Assembly (NCBI GenBank): GCA_016179685.1
Contig: JACPCR010000097.1
Coordinates: 1-64,000, forward strand
Reading direction: 5' to 3'
Length of the DNA stretch: 64,000 nucleotides
Source of the DNA: Planctomycetota bacterium
GTDB lineage: Bacteria; Planctomycetota; PUPC01; JACPCR01
Part shown: piece by piece, positions 52,427 through 61,644 of the stretch
Layout of the letters: the number at the start of each line of letters is the position of its first letter
How positions within the stretch are numbered: position 1 is the stretch's first letter
Made by a program: the position numbers and the translations under genes
Notes under the pieces: model-generated
The model's database searches: none
What the model was told of the DNA's origin: nothing
The model's input: the letters and a program-made list of their open reading frames with translations, nothing else

Positions 52427-54214
52427 ATGGATACGGCAAGCATTTATTACGTTGATGACCGCGGGCTTCACAACGCTCTAAACGACCGCGGGCGGAATTT
52501 CTGGTACGCGTACGTAGAAGAGATCTTCGACCAACTGGGCATCCGAGCGGCGTCCATCGAGCCGACCCGTCAAGGGATCGAAGAAATCCTGGCACGGGCC
52601 TCATGCCTTGTGCTTGGCCCTGTGACGGACCCCGCCCTCTTTCCCACCATGGCCCCCGCGCTCCAAGAATGGGTGGCTCGTGGCGGAATCCTTATCGGTT
52701 TCGGATGCGAGGGACTCGATGCGCTTTTCGGCGTGGACGGGAACGCGATGATCCGCCAGCCTATGGGCGATTTTGCCCTCAACGGGTTCTTCGATGTCCA
52801 GCACGTTGCCGTGGCCGCGGGCGTGCATTCCTATCTGCACCCCGGCCAAAGATTGCTGATCTTTTCCGACGTGCGCGCGGTGACGCCCAACGCCGCCACC
52901 GTGGTTGGACGTTACGGGTACGCCAATGGCCGGCCGAGCCCCTTCGCCGCTGTTACGGCCAGACCCATCGGCAGCGGCTGGGCTTTTTACTTCGCTTTCG
53001 ACGTGCCCAAGACCCTCTGGGTGCTGCATCAGGGCAGGCCTGTCGATGCCGACTACGATGGCGATGGTTACTTCCGGGCCAGCGATGCCAGAGTCATCGG
53101 ACACAATGAAGAAGAAGTCCTGTACGCGGATGAGATTCTGTTTCTCATCCAAAACATGATCGCGCGGCGGCCCCAGCCGTTTATCTTCGCCTGCCCGCCC
53201 GTGGAGGACGCGCCGCCCCACATGCTCCTCTTCTGGGGCGGGGACGATGAAGCCCGCGCCGGCTCCCAGGTGCTTGCTTCCGATTTCATGGCCGCCCGCA
53301 ACCTGCCCTACCATCTCAATATCATGCCGGAAAAAGGCGAGTTCCGGCTGAGCGCGTCTGAGGCGGAACACATCCGGTCCAATAACCATGAACTTTCACT
53401 GCACTACAATTTCATCACCGGGCGCACTCACCCTTACGCCTTCACGCAGGCGGACATGGCGGAACAGGCGGAAGCGTTCCTGAGGGCCTTCGGCCGGCGG
53501 GCGGAATGCACGGTGAATCACTGGGTCACCTGGGTGGGGTGGGCGGAGCCGGCGAAGTGGATGGCGGCCTGCGGCGGCACGGCCGACAACGGCCGCATCC
53601 ACAGCGCGACTCCGCCCCTCAATCCCGCGAACCAAATCGGATTCAGCTTTGGTTCCGCCTTCCCGTTCAGCTTTTACGACGACTGGCGGAACGGAAACGC
53701 CAGAATCGATTTCATCGAGGAGCCTATCACCGCCTACGAAATGGGCTACCGACAGGAGGAAAACGACTTTGCGATGGTGCATCGAGCCATGGACCTGGCC
53801 GCGCACTATCACCTGACGATGAATTTGTTTTATCATCCGCCGAACATTGCGTACAGAGCCTCCTGCCGGGCCGCCATTGATGAAGCGCTTTCCTACATCA
53901 GGCGGCGAGGCCTGCGTGTAAAACACGCGGGCAACGACGAATTGGCCCGGTGGTGGAAACAGCGCCGCGCATCTTGGGCGGGAGACCTCTGCTGCGAAGC
54001 GGGTCGAATCCAATTCAGCACGCGGACCGAACACCGTGACGGCATGATTGTGAAAATCCCGAGCCAGAGCCGAACAGCGGCGGCGTGCCGATGCTCTGGC
54101 CGTCATGCGGCCTTCGAAAACCGTTTCGAATTCGGGCAGAATTGGGTATATGTGGTAGCGCCCGAAGGCGAGTGCGCAGTGAGCATCGAGCTTTCCCAGC
54201 GGGATTCACCATGA
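52427..54214 (+). CDS. Unknown two-domain protein: amidotransferase-fold plus deacetylase-like
   Basis: The 595-residue protein has an N-terminal half like a class I glutamine-amidotransferase fold (YYVDDRGLHNAL, ASCLVLGPVTDP, WVARGGILIGFGCEG) and a C-terminal half that resembles a polysaccharide deacetylase or GH-type barrel (MLLFWGGDDEARAG with a possible Asp-Asp metal pair, HELSLHYNF with His, LNLFYHPP). I do not know a characterised member. An in-frame GTG three bases upstream (52424) is also possible, with AGAAGG at 52411-52416. The stop overlaps the cupin gene by ATGA, so the two are coupled. Confidence 0.7.
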   Translation: MDTASIYYVDDRGLHNALNDRGRNFWYAYVEEIFDQLGIRAASIEPTRQGIEEILARASCLVLGPVTDPALFPTMAPALQEWVARGGILIGFGCEGLDALFGVDGNAMIRQPMGDFALNGFFDVQHVAVAAGVHSYLHPGQRLLIFSDVRAVTPNAATVVGRYGYANGRPSPFAAVTARPIGSGWAFYFAFDVPKTLWVLHQGRPVDADYDGDGYFRASDARVIGHNEEEVLYADEILFLIQNMIARRPQPFIFACPPVEDAPPHMLLFWGGDDEARAGSQVLASDFMAARNLPYHLNIMPEKGEFRLSASEAEHIRSNNHELSLHYNFITGRTHPYAFTQADMAEQAEAFLRAFGRRAECTVNHWVTWVGWAEPAKWMAACGGTADNGRIHSATPPLNPANQIGFSFGSAFPFSFYDDWRNGNARIDFIEEPITAYEMGYRQEENDFAMVHRAMDLAAHYHLTMNLFYHPPNIAYRASCRAAIDEALSYIRRRGLRVKHAGNDELARWWKQRRASWAGDLCCEAGRIQFSTRTEHRDGMIVKIPSQSRTAAACRCSGRHAAFENRFEFGQNWVYVVAPEGECAVSIELSQRDSP

Positions 54215-54576
54215 TCATCAACCTGGATGCCTGTGTCATTCGGCTGAGCCAAGGACAGAAAATGTCTGAAGAGTTGGTTCAGAGGCTCGACGCGGTGGAC
54301 ATGGCCAGGATTCACGGGTTTCGAATCCCGCCCGATCGGCCCACCGAGATGCACTATCACGATTTCGACGAATACTGGCTGTTCTCTCAAGGGGAAACCG
54401 TCGTGACGCTGCGACTGGAAGACGGTAGCGCCAAGAAATTTGAAATCGGGCCTGGAATGCTCATCGTAACCCCGCGGGGAGTCGAGCATGGCCACGTGCC
54501 GCGAACGGAAATGCAGGGGTTCGAGTGGACCAGCGTCATCCGTGCCGATGCGAGAAAAGGGCATCTCCATCGCTGA
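54211..54576 (+). CDS. Cupin domain protein
   Basis: This 121-residue single cupin carries HYHDFDEYWLFSQGETVVTL as motif 1 (His-x-His...Glu) and PGMLIVTPRGVEHGHV as motif 2, enough for a metal site. It overlaps the previous gene by ATGA. Such small cupins are isomerases, dioxygenases or sugar-binding proteins; here it probably handles the same metabolite as the Gfo/Idh enzymes around it. Confidence 0.85.
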   Translation: MIINLDACVIRLSQGQKMSEELVQRLDAVDMARIHGFRIPPDRPTEMHYHDFDEYWLFSQGETVVTLRLEDGSAKKFEIGPGMLIVTPRGVEHGHVPRTEMQGFEWTSVIRADARKGHLHR

Positions 54577-54629
54577 GGCGAGACGCCAGGAACGTGGAAT
54601 CGAACTGGTTGTCATGTTCGTCGGTGTCC

Positions 54630-54680
54630 TTCTTCATCGGAATCCTCGCCAGTATCGTTCTTCGTCGGAATCCTCGTCAG
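54630..54680. repeat. Two 23-bp imperfect direct repeats
   Basis: TTCTTCATCGGAATCCTCG (54630-) and TTCTTCGTCGGAATCCTCG (54658-) recur with 21 of 23 identical bases, five bases apart. They lie in the 218-base gap between the cupin and Gfo/Idh genes, where I see no reading frame with protein-like content. Confidence 0.6.
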
Positions 54681-54794
54681 AAGGAATCTGGTTCGTCATC
54701 TTCGTCGTTTGACCATCCGTTTCTTGCTGAAGCAGACGGCCGCGGCAGATGACGACGAAGAGTGGAAACCCGGCGAAGAGGAGGAGGAGACCCC

Positions 54795-55820
54795 ATGAAA
54801 ATCGGCGTATTGGGACTCGCTTCAAGCTACTGGCCGAATGCCTTGAGCGCGGCAGCGGCGAAAGTCAAGGGCGTCAAAGTCACCGCGGCGTCCACCTTGG
54901 GACGCGACGACGACACCATCAAGCGCCATCTCGGGATGACGAAAGAAGAGTTTGCCGAACGATTCGGGGTCAAGCTCTACCGCGATATCGAGGAGATGTT
55001 GAACGCCGAAGCCCTTGATGGCGTCTTTGTGTGTGCGGAGCACACGCGACAGCGGGAAATTGCTGAAATCGCCGCGAACCACAAGCTCAATATGTACATC
55101 GCCAAACCCATGGCGACCAGCCTGGTTGACGCCAAGAGAATAGCCGAGGCCGTGAAGAAGAACGGAGTCGTCGCCACCACCGGTTCGACCGAACGATTCG
55201 ACGGCGCGATCCGGGAGGCCCACAGCCGCCTCAAGAATGGCGACATCGGCGATCCCATTTCCATAAGAGTTCTCCACCAGCACGGGAACATCAGCGGCTT
55301 CGGCCCCGACAATTGGTACATGCGCCCAGAGCAGGGCGGGCCGGAGCTTTCCCTCATCTGGTACACCGGCGACGTCATCCGATGGTTCGCCGGGAGCGAG
55401 GCCGTACGCGTGTTTGCGGAATACGACAACTACCTTTCCGAAGGTTCGCCTTTCATGGACAACGGCAAAGTCCTGATGCGGTTCGAAAACCGGGCCATCG
55501 GTTCGATGGATGTCTATTTCTCGACGCGCTGGGAATTCCCACGCTGGGAGGTCGAGGTGATGGGGACCAAAGGCGCTCTGCGGACCCAGCAAAGCGTTTA
55601 CGAAGGCATGGTGTTCACCGCGGACGGCGTGAAAGCCTTCTACCGGACACGCAGCGATGATGTTCTCGCGGAGGTGAGCCACTGGATTAGGGCCTGCAAG
55701 GGCGAGGCCGAGAACGAGGTAACGATGGACGACGCGGTAAAGGTGATTGAGATATGCTTGGCGGCTAGAGAATCCGCTACCACGAGCAAGCCCGTGAAGT
55801 TGCCTTCCAGAGACCGGTGA
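54795..55820 (+). CDS. Gfo/Idh/MocA family oxidoreductase
   Basis: The predicted protein has 341 residues. The Rossmann loop is KIGVLGLASSYWPNAL; the lysine motif is NMYIAKPMATSL; the second domain includes GPDNWYMRPEQGGPELSLIWYTGDVIRWFAG. A run of GAGGAGGAGGAG lies a few bases before the ATG at 54795, a very strong ribosome binding site. The upstream in-frame ATG at 54762 lies before that site and is not preferred. The DegT-type aminotransferase follows 82 bases later. Confidence 0.9.
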   Translation: MKIGVLGLASSYWPNALSAAAAKVKGVKVTAASTLGRDDDTIKRHLGMTKEEFAERFGVKLYRDIEEMLNAEALDGVFVCAEHTRQREIAEIAANHKLNMYIAKPMATSLVDAKRIAEAVKKNGVVATTGSTERFDGAIREAHSRLKNGDIGDPISIRVLHQHGNISGFGPDNWYMRPEQGGPELSLIWYTGDVIRWFAGSEAVRVFAEYDNYLSEGSPFMDNGKVLMRFENRAIGSMDVYFSTRWEFPRWEVEVMGTKGALRTQQSVYEGMVFTADGVKAFYRTRSDDVLAEVSHWIRACKGEAENEVTMDDAVKVIEICLAARESATTSKPVKLPSRDR

Positions 55821-55902
55821 CCGGACGCCGATGTGTTAGAATCTGCCAACGGGATTTCCCGGGGCATATCGAAAGGATTTTCAACCCCTCAAAGGTAAAA
55901 CC

Positions 55903-57300
55903 ATGGCCCAACCGGTCAAGACCTTCGGCAAGCAGGAAATACGGAATCTGACGAAAGTGATCAAGAGCGGGAATTTCGCCCATCACAGAGGCGGATTCAT
56001 CGACCAGTTTGAGCAGGCATTCGCAAAGGAATTCGGCGCCAAGCACGCCATCGCCGGCGCGTCAGCCATGGTGCTCATGCACGCCATTCCGGGGGCCATC
56101 GGCGCGGGCGCTGGCGACGAAATCATCTGCGATCCGGTGGTGCAATTCCACGGCGTCGCCAGCCTCCACGGCAACGTGGTCCCGGTCTGGGCCGACGTGC
56201 GCAAAGACAACTTTCTGCTCGACCCCAAATCGGTTGAAAAGAAGATTACGCGGCGGACCAAGGCCATCTGGGTCACCCATCTGTGGGGGTTTCCTGCCGA
56301 AGCGGACCAATTGCGCCGGGTCGCGGACAAGCATGGCCTTTATCTTCTTGAGGACTGCGCTCATGCCATGTTTCTGGATTACAGAGGAAAGTACGCCGGC
56401 CTCTGGGGCCATTTCGGCACCTTCTCCTTCAACATGGGCAAGCACCTGGGCACGGGCGAAGGCGGAATGGCCATCACGAACGACGACACCTTGGCGCACG
56501 AGCTCCGACGGCGCATCATCTTCGGAGAAAGCCCGCCCGTGCTCGCCAGCAATTACCGAATGACCGAGTTCGTTGCCGCTGTGGGCGTGGTTCAGCTCAA
56601 GAAAGTCCCCCGCTATCTTGAAGAATACCGGAAAGGAAAAGCGATCCTCGACGAGGTCGTCGGCGAGTGCGACTGGCTCGCCAGACGCGCCCTGCCCGAA
56701 GGCGGTGGCGTATCGCCCTACCAATACGCCTGTATTTTCCGTGGGGACAAGAAAGGCTTCGCTCCGCGGGCGCTCATGAATGCGCTTCAGGCGTGCGGCG
56801 CGGCGGGGGAATTGCGCTTCGGCCTGGGCTTCACCCAGCGGCCAGCGTATCAATACGACTTCTTCCGCGTACCTCGCGCTTATGGCGATAGAGGGTGTCC
56901 CTACACGTGCCGCCTCTACACCGGCAAAGTCGATCTCCGCGACGGCCTGTGCCCGGTCGCCGAGGACATCATTCCCAGACTGGTCACCACGAACAACATG
57001 GTGCGTGCGAGCGTGATGAAAAAGAAAGCCGCCATCCTGAAACAAGCCATTCGAATGGTGGAGGCCGGCAAGGCCCCGCACGACACCTACAGCGGGGTCC
57101 AAATCGCTGTCTTGGATATTGTCCAGGCCCTTCAGCCTGTCGGACCGGATCCAGTCGCCCGTGAGCTGGCCAGGAAAGGAATTGAAAAATCGCCTTCCGA
57201 CGTGCGCGAGATCATGGAAAGCTTGCGGAGTGGATTTCCGCGCAAACTCTCCTACGCCGGCCCGGAACGATTCGCGTACCATGACTTCACCAAGGTCTGA
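55903..57300 (+). CDS. DegT/DnrJ/EryC1/StrS family aminotransferase
   Basis: The 465-residue PLP enzyme has the fold-type I motif FGTFSFNMGKHLGTGEGGMAI, in which Lys forms the Schiff base, and LEDCAHAMFLDYRGKYAG with the cofactor Asp. Members transfer an amino group to a keto sugar or make 3-amino-5-hydroxybenzoate. It is longer than the usual 370-400 residues because of a helical C-terminal extension (MKKKAAILKQAIRMVEAGK...). With three Gfo/Idh enzymes upstream, an amino-sugar pathway or its breakdown is likely. Confidence 0.9.
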   Translation: MAQPVKTFGKQEIRNLTKVIKSGNFAHHRGGFIDQFEQAFAKEFGAKHAIAGASAMVLMHAIPGAIGAGAGDEIICDPVVQFHGVASLHGNVVPVWADVRKDNFLLDPKSVEKKITRRTKAIWVTHLWGFPAEADQLRRVADKHGLYLLEDCAHAMFLDYRGKYAGLWGHFGTFSFNMGKHLGTGEGGMAITNDDTLAHELRRRIIFGESPPVLASNYRMTEFVAAVGVVQLKKVPRYLEEYRKGKAILDEVVGECDWLARRALPEGGGVSPYQYACIFRGDKKGFAPRALMNALQACGAAGELRFGLGFTQRPAYQYDFFRVPRAYGDRGCPYTCRLYTGKVDLRDGLCPVAEDIIPRLVTTNNMVRASVMKKKAAILKQAIRMVEAGKAPHDTYSGVQIAVLDIVQALQPVGPDPVARELARKGIEKSPSDVREIMESLRSGFPRKLSYAGPERFAYHDFTKV

Positions 57301-57532
57301 AACCGGAGACCTGGGGTCACATTTTCATTTGTCATTGTCGGCAATGACGTCCTGAGACGCGCACAGGCCTGGCGACACGGCTGTTGGGCCCGACGCCGGC
57401 GAACTCAGCGAGGTTCACCGAGTCCGAGACCCGAACGGCCTGCCCCACACCATTCAAGGCGTCGAACTTGTACTGGCGGTCGTAGCGACGCGCGTAACCG
57501 AAGGTCCCGCCGGGAGGCGCTCCCAGCCGGGA

Positions 57533-59782
57533 CTACAAGTTCGGATGAATTTTGCGGGAAGACACCTCCAGGGCCCGGGCGGAGCACGGCGGAAGCTCGA
57601 GAGTGCGGCTCACGGGCCCGGAGACCCTTTCGGCCGGGCCCCTGCCTGTCGGCAACACTTCGCAAATCTCCCAACGGCCGCTCAGGGGCAGGTCGAACGG
57701 CACGCTGACCGCCGTTTCCGCACCCACGTTGACGTACATCAGGGCCACCTTCTTTTCCCGGGGCAGCCGCCACGCGGCCGTGAGCACCGCCGGGCCGCTG
57801 ACCCAGGCTTCTCCGCCCCACTGCCAGTCGGCCCGCACCTGCGGACTGGGTCCCGACAACGCGGGTGGCCGGGCCATCTCGCCGGAATGGAAGTAGCGCC
57901 GGAGCTGCCAGCGCAGCCGGACGAGACCTCGAAGAAACTCCGCATTCGCTGCCTCCTTCACCACGTCGGGGCTGATCCAGCCGATCTGCTCGCCGAAGAC
58001 CCACTGCTGCCCGGCCTTCATGCGCAACGCCAGGTCCCGCGTGCTCCCGCCGCCGTAGGACCGGCCGAAATTCTGGATGGCCGGGGCATAGATGGCCGGA
58101 AACGCCGCTACCTGGCCCTCCGTCTGCCAGTTCCAGCTCAGGTAGCCATCGAACCATCGCACGTAGGTTTCCGCATTGCACTCGGTCGTCAACATTCGGC
58201 CCGCCGGCATCTTCTTGCGGATCGCCCGCAGCATCTCCCAGTAGCCTTCGTTCCACCAGCGCCCGCCACCGAGCGGGTGTCCGTGCGAGGCGTCGAAGCA
58301 GAGCACGGGCGCGGCCGCGCCGATCTGGTCGATGTACACCCCGTCCACGCCGCACTCCTCGAAAAGCCGCAGAACAATGTCCTGCACCTTCCGCTGCCAG
58401 AGCTTCGTCGCCGGACACATGACGGCCAGCTTCACGGGGCTTCCGTCCGTCTCCTTGCTGCCGTACGATTCCGTCCAGGGCGTCCCCTTCTCATTCTTCG
58501 TCGCCGCCGGGAGAGCGACCCGCGTGAACTCGAAATCCTCCAGGCCGCGGTCCCGCGTGTCCCAGAGACGACCGTTGATGTAAGGCATCACGTGAACGCC
58601 CGATCGCTGGAGTTCCCGCACGCCATCGACGAATCCCTCCTTGGCCGGGAAATAGTGGGGATAATCGTTGTCGAACGGGATTTGATGCCATTGATACCAG
58701 TGGAATCCCACCGGCACGCCCATGAACTTCGCAAAGGCTTTGACCGCAGGCACGCACTCACTGGGGCCGCCGCTCGCCTGCACCCACACGCACAGCTCGC
58801 GCATCCACGCAGGCGTGTCCGTGCGGCCTACACGCGTCAGCTTCGGCCACCAGCGGGCCTTGCGCCGGCACCAGGATCGGTAGTTTTGCGCCGCGTCGAA
58901 CCAGTCGCCCCGGAGAAGCTGCCACACCGCCTCACCCCCCAAAGTGAACGAGCTCCCCGGCTTATCCTGGTTTTCCACCGGATGCTCGAAGGACAAGCCC
59001 AAACGGCCTTTCTCCGGCCGGCTCTCCGCCGCCAGTTCCTTGACGCCGCCCGAGGGGTCGTGCACGGCGGCGTAGAGGCCGGACTGGCTCCGGCGACCTT
59101 GTACGCCCGCGGTGTCCGCGTAAACCGCAAAGAAGGGCATCGGACCGGTCCAGCCGTTCGGATACCGGCTGCGATATTGGAACGGCTTTCCCCAGACGTC
59201 CGAGTGAACCTCGCCGGGCCCGCGCGGGAGGAACAACCTCGGCTCGGGCCCCGGCTTTGCCAACGAAAGCATGGGGAAGGTGACGGAGTGGAGGCTCGAC
59301 CGCGCCGAGTCGTTGTGCACCTGGAACGTCCATCGAATGGCATCCATCGAAGCGTCCATCATGGCCCGCGCTCTGACGCGCAGGCCTTCGGCCCGGGGCA
59401 ACCGGGGACGTTCCCACAGGAGCTCATAACCTCCGGGCTTCTTATCGACCGTAACACTCCCCCACCCCCGCACTGATGTAAGGGCCGCGGAGTCGCCGAG
59501 ACGGATCGAAAAAAGCGCCTGCGGTTCGCCCGGGCCGGCGAGAAACTGAGTGCCGTTCGATTGATCACTCAGGCCCGCGAGGGAGAGACCGCTCCTCGTG
59601 CGCTCAAGTCGGAGACAAAGATTTCCCGCCAGGCCAGTGAACAGCTTTTCAGTCACCAGACGCCGCCGCGTTGGCTGGACGCGCGCTGAATCGGGTGACG
59701 GGCGCTCGGCCCCGCGATCGCCCCGGTGGCTTTTCGTGGCGTCTCGAGGGGATTTTTTGAACCTAGGCCTTGCTTTGGACAT
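57533..59782 (-). CDS. DUF6259-type glycoside hydrolase-like protein
   Basis: The 749-residue protein has an N-terminal beta-sandwich (FTGLAGNLCLRLERTRSG...) and a TIM barrel with GFHWYQWHQIPFDNDYPH, HVMPYINGRLWDTRD, CGVDGVYIDQIGAAAP and LTTECNAETYVRWFDGYLSW. The Asp of VYIDQ and Glu of TTECN are placed like nucleophile and acid of GH36/GH101-like enzymes. The first 40 residues are basic and not a signal peptide. No clear ribosome binding site precedes the ATG. A conserved-core hairpin lies 35 bases upstream of the start. Confidence 0.8.
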   Translation of the reverse strand: MSKARPRFKKSPRDATKSHRGDRGAERPSPDSARVQPTRRRLVTEKLFTGLAGNLCLRLERTRSGLSLAGLSDQSNGTQFLAGPGEPQALFSIRLGDSAALTSVRGWGSVTVDKKPGGYELLWERPRLPRAEGLRVRARAMMDASMDAIRWTFQVHNDSARSSLHSVTFPMLSLAKPGPEPRLFLPRGPGEVHSDVWGKPFQYRSRYPNGWTGPMPFFAVYADTAGVQGRRSQSGLYAAVHDPSGGVKELAAESRPEKGRLGLSFEHPVENQDKPGSSFTLGGEAVWQLLRGDWFDAAQNYRSWCRRKARWWPKLTRVGRTDTPAWMRELCVWVQASGGPSECVPAVKAFAKFMGVPVGFHWYQWHQIPFDNDYPHYFPAKEGFVDGVRELQRSGVHVMPYINGRLWDTRDRGLEDFEFTRVALPAATKNEKGTPWTESYGSKETDGSPVKLAVMCPATKLWQRKVQDIVLRLFEECGVDGVYIDQIGAAAPVLCFDASHGHPLGGGRWWNEGYWEMLRAIRKKMPAGRMLTTECNAETYVRWFDGYLSWNWQTEGQVAAFPAIYAPAIQNFGRSYGGGSTRDLALRMKAGQQWVFGEQIGWISPDVVKEAANAEFLRGLVRLRWQLRRYFHSGEMARPPALSGPSPQVRADWQWGGEAWVSGPAVLTAAWRLPREKKVALMYVNVGAETAVSVPFDLPLSGRWEICEVLPTGRGPAERVSGPVSRTLELPPCSARALEVSSRKIHPNL

Positions 59783-59816
59783 GGGAGGGGCTCACAAAAG
59801 ACAGCGAAGCCGCATG

Positions 59817-59862
59817 AGTACTCGAATACGGAAGTGGGGGCGCATATCCGTGCTCGAGTACT
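59817..59862. repeat. Conserved-core hairpin, copy f
   Basis: The arms AGTACTCGAATACGG (59817-59831) and CCGTGCTCGAGTACT (59848-59862) match at 13 of 15 pairs around AAGTGGGGGCGCATAT. It lies two bases from the truncated end of the methyltransferase fragment and just upstream of the DUF6259 gene start. Confidence 0.75.
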
Positions 59863-59863
59863 A

Positions 59864-60433
59864 TCAGCCGGCGAGTAAATGACCGAGAGCGGCGTTTGAG
59901 TTGGCCCAGATGTCGGTGTATTGGATTTGCTCGCCCAGCGCATAGCCTTCCCCATCGATCTTGGCCGTCGCTTTGGCTCCCCGGAGGCTCACCTTTCGGA
60001 CGTAATCGGCCCCGGAGTCGAAGGGCGGGTCGATGTAGATGAGGTTCACCTTGCCGCGGAAGCCGTTGGCCAGCAGGTAGGCCAGCACTTCCTTGTGATC
60101 GCCATGAAAGAGGAGTCCACCCTTCTCAGGAACGACTGATCCGATGGATGGCTGGCCTTCCCAGCACTTCTGGTTCCACTGGTTGTGCAGCGCGCGAAAG
60201 ACCTTCATGCGCTCGATGTAAGTTTCATCGTCAAATGCCGGGATGCCAGCAATCTGGAGCGCGTCGTGCCTTTCCACCAGTTGAGCGGGGAAGGCGGTCA
60301 CGTGGGACAGGGGCCGCTTGCCGACCCAGACGAGCATGGGCCGGCCCTTGGCCGAAGCTATCTTGATTTCAGTCTTCCTACGATCCGGCTGCGGCTGGTA
60401 GGCTCGGAATGGATGTTTTTCAGCTCGGCTCAT
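59864..60433 (-). pseudogene. N-terminal fragment of a type III-like adenine-specific DNA methyltransferase
   Basis: The frame encodes 189 residues, matching the start of mod-type site-specific DNA methyltransferases: LLFHGDHKEVLAYLL, NLIYIDPPFDSGADYVRKVSL (catalytic DPPF motif) and QIQYTDIWAN. It stops there, where intact proteins continue for several hundred residues including the SAM-binding end. The end is next to hairpin copy f, so the deletion junction lies at or in that element. The ATG overlaps the HepT stop (ATGA). It cannot be an active methyltransferase. Confidence 0.85.
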
Positions 60434-60777
60434 TCAGGCGGCTCCTCCGGCACGAACCTGGCCAAATCAGTCACAAGACGGGGAAGCTCAAGGGTGACGA
60501 CGTCCCAAACGATATCGTAATCGACGTTCAGATAGTCGTCCACCACTCGGTGACGCATTCTGACGATCTGTCTCCAAGGGATTTCGGGCTGGGCATCGCG
60601 GAAATCCTGGGAAACACGACGCGCGGCCTCTCCGATAGTTTGGATCAGGTGAACCAAAGCCAACCGAAGCGTCTCATCCAGGTCATAGTCTGGCCGGTTC
60701 TTGCCCTGAACCATGCGCAACGCTTGGCGAGCCATGTCGCGCATGTGTCCAATGTAAACCATGTCATCCTTCTGCAT
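60430..60777 (-). CDS. HepT-like protein (MntA-HepT system) with altered RX4HXY motif
   Basis: The 115-residue helical protein is a HepT/DUF86 member: MVYIGHMRDMARQAL at the start and LALVHLIQTIGEAARRVS in the middle. The RNase motif of the family is Arg-x4-His-x-Tyr; here the site reads RMRHRVVDDYLNVDYD, with Asp where His is expected, so RNase activity may be lost. It overlaps the MntA gene by 14 bases and the methyltransferase fragment by four. Without its nuclease function the pair may be in decay. Confidence 0.85.
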   Translation of the reverse strand: MQKDDMVYIGHMRDMARQALRMVQGKNRPDYDLDETLRLALVHLIQTIGEAARRVSQDFRDAQPEIPWRQIVRMRHRVVDDYLNVDYDIVWDVVTLELPRLVTDLARFVPEEPPE

Positions 60778-61066
60778 ATTGCACCTCTGCGCTGGCAAGG
60801 ACGCGTCCCCGGAGCCACCGATTGAGATACTTTTCACTGACCAGGTCAATTTTCCGCCCGCCCAGGATCTGGGAGAGTTCGTCTTCTATCTCGAAAATTC
60901 CAAAACCAACGGAATGGCCGGGCTCGAAGTCTATCAGCACGTCCACGTCACTCTCCGGACGGAAGTCGTCGCGAAGAACCGATCCGAACAGCGACAGCTT
61001 GCGGATATGGTGCTTCCGACAGATTTCAGCGATCTTTTCCCGGTCTATGGGGATTCGGGCGCTCAT
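60764..61066 (-). CDS. MntA-like nucleotidyltransferase antitoxin
   Basis: The 100-residue minimal nucleotidyltransferase has the signature LSLFGSVLRDDFRPESDVDVLIDF (GS-x10-DxD), intact for metal and nucleotide binding. In MntA-HepT systems it adds AMP to HepT and silences it. The gene precedes and overlaps hepT as usual. It starts 12 bases after the restriction-helicase fragment in the same direction. Confidence 0.9.
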   Translation of the reverse strand: MSARIPIDREKIAEICRKHHIRKLSLFGSVLRDDFRPESDVDVLIDFEPGHSVGFGIFEIEDELSQILGGRKIDLVSEKYLNRWLRGRVLASAEVQYAEG

Positions 61067-61078
61067 GCTTCTGACTCC

Positions 61079-61345
61079 TCAACAGATTTTCGGACTTCCT
61101 GCATCACGAGGCTTGTCAAAAAATTGCTGGTAATGCTCGAAGATATGGGGGTCCTCGACGAAGCGGAGACACCCATAAGTCTGAAGCGCCCAAAGCTGCG
61201 CCTTGCGCAGGCAACGCAGGTTCCCGCTTTCTGATTCGACCTGGAATTCGAGAATCTCGGCGATGGCCGGGAATTGAGGGCAAGGGCAGCCGGCCTCGGC
61301 CCATTCCTGGGTTCGAGATGTCAGGATTTGGTGAAGGTGGGTCAT
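61079..61345 (-). pseudogene. N-terminal fragment of a restriction helicase (type III res-like)
   Basis: The 88 residues include NLRCLRKAQLWALQTYGCLRFVEDPHIFEHYQQFF, which resembles the start of DEAD/DEAH-box restriction subunits. The frame then ends after a short unrelated tail. The helicase motors and nuclease are missing. Together with the methyltransferase fragment this shows a restriction-modification locus cut down on both sides, with the MntA-HepT pair left in the middle. Confidence 0.7.
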
Positions 61346-61425
61346 ATCTGCGTCCAGTAAGGCTTCCCCATTCTTGGGGGCTTACCGCTTTGCTGCAAGT
61401 TCTACAACCGGGACCGCGCCGGAGT

Positions 61426-61476
61426 CTCGTACACCGGAACGGAATTCTCCGGACACCTCCCGCTCCGGTGTACGAG
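61426..61476. repeat. Conserved-core hairpin, copy g
   Basis: The arms CTCGTACACCGG (61426-61437) and CCGGTGTACGAG (61465-61476) are perfect inverted repeats around a diverged centre (GGAATTCTCCGGACACCTCC). It lies between the helicase fragment and the next gene; the 61346-61644 gap holds nothing else I can name. Confidence 0.8.
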
Positions 61477-61644
61477 TCGGTTTGAGGCAGCGCTTCGCTG
61501 CTATCCAGACCGCTATCCTTGCCATTGCCGGGGATTTCCGATAGGCTCGCAGCGGTTACAGGATATCTTTCGTTTCGACTGATACGTGCCGGCGAGGTCC
61601 TTCCCCCGATTCGCTGCTTCACGCCCCCATTTTACGCCCCTCTC

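Noticed and set aside
57405..57540. Minus-strand frame downstream of the DUF6259 gene reading GTFGYARRYDRQYKFDALNG, like a protein remnant
   Set aside because: It has some protein-like content but is short, has no start and no family I can name; too weak to annotate.
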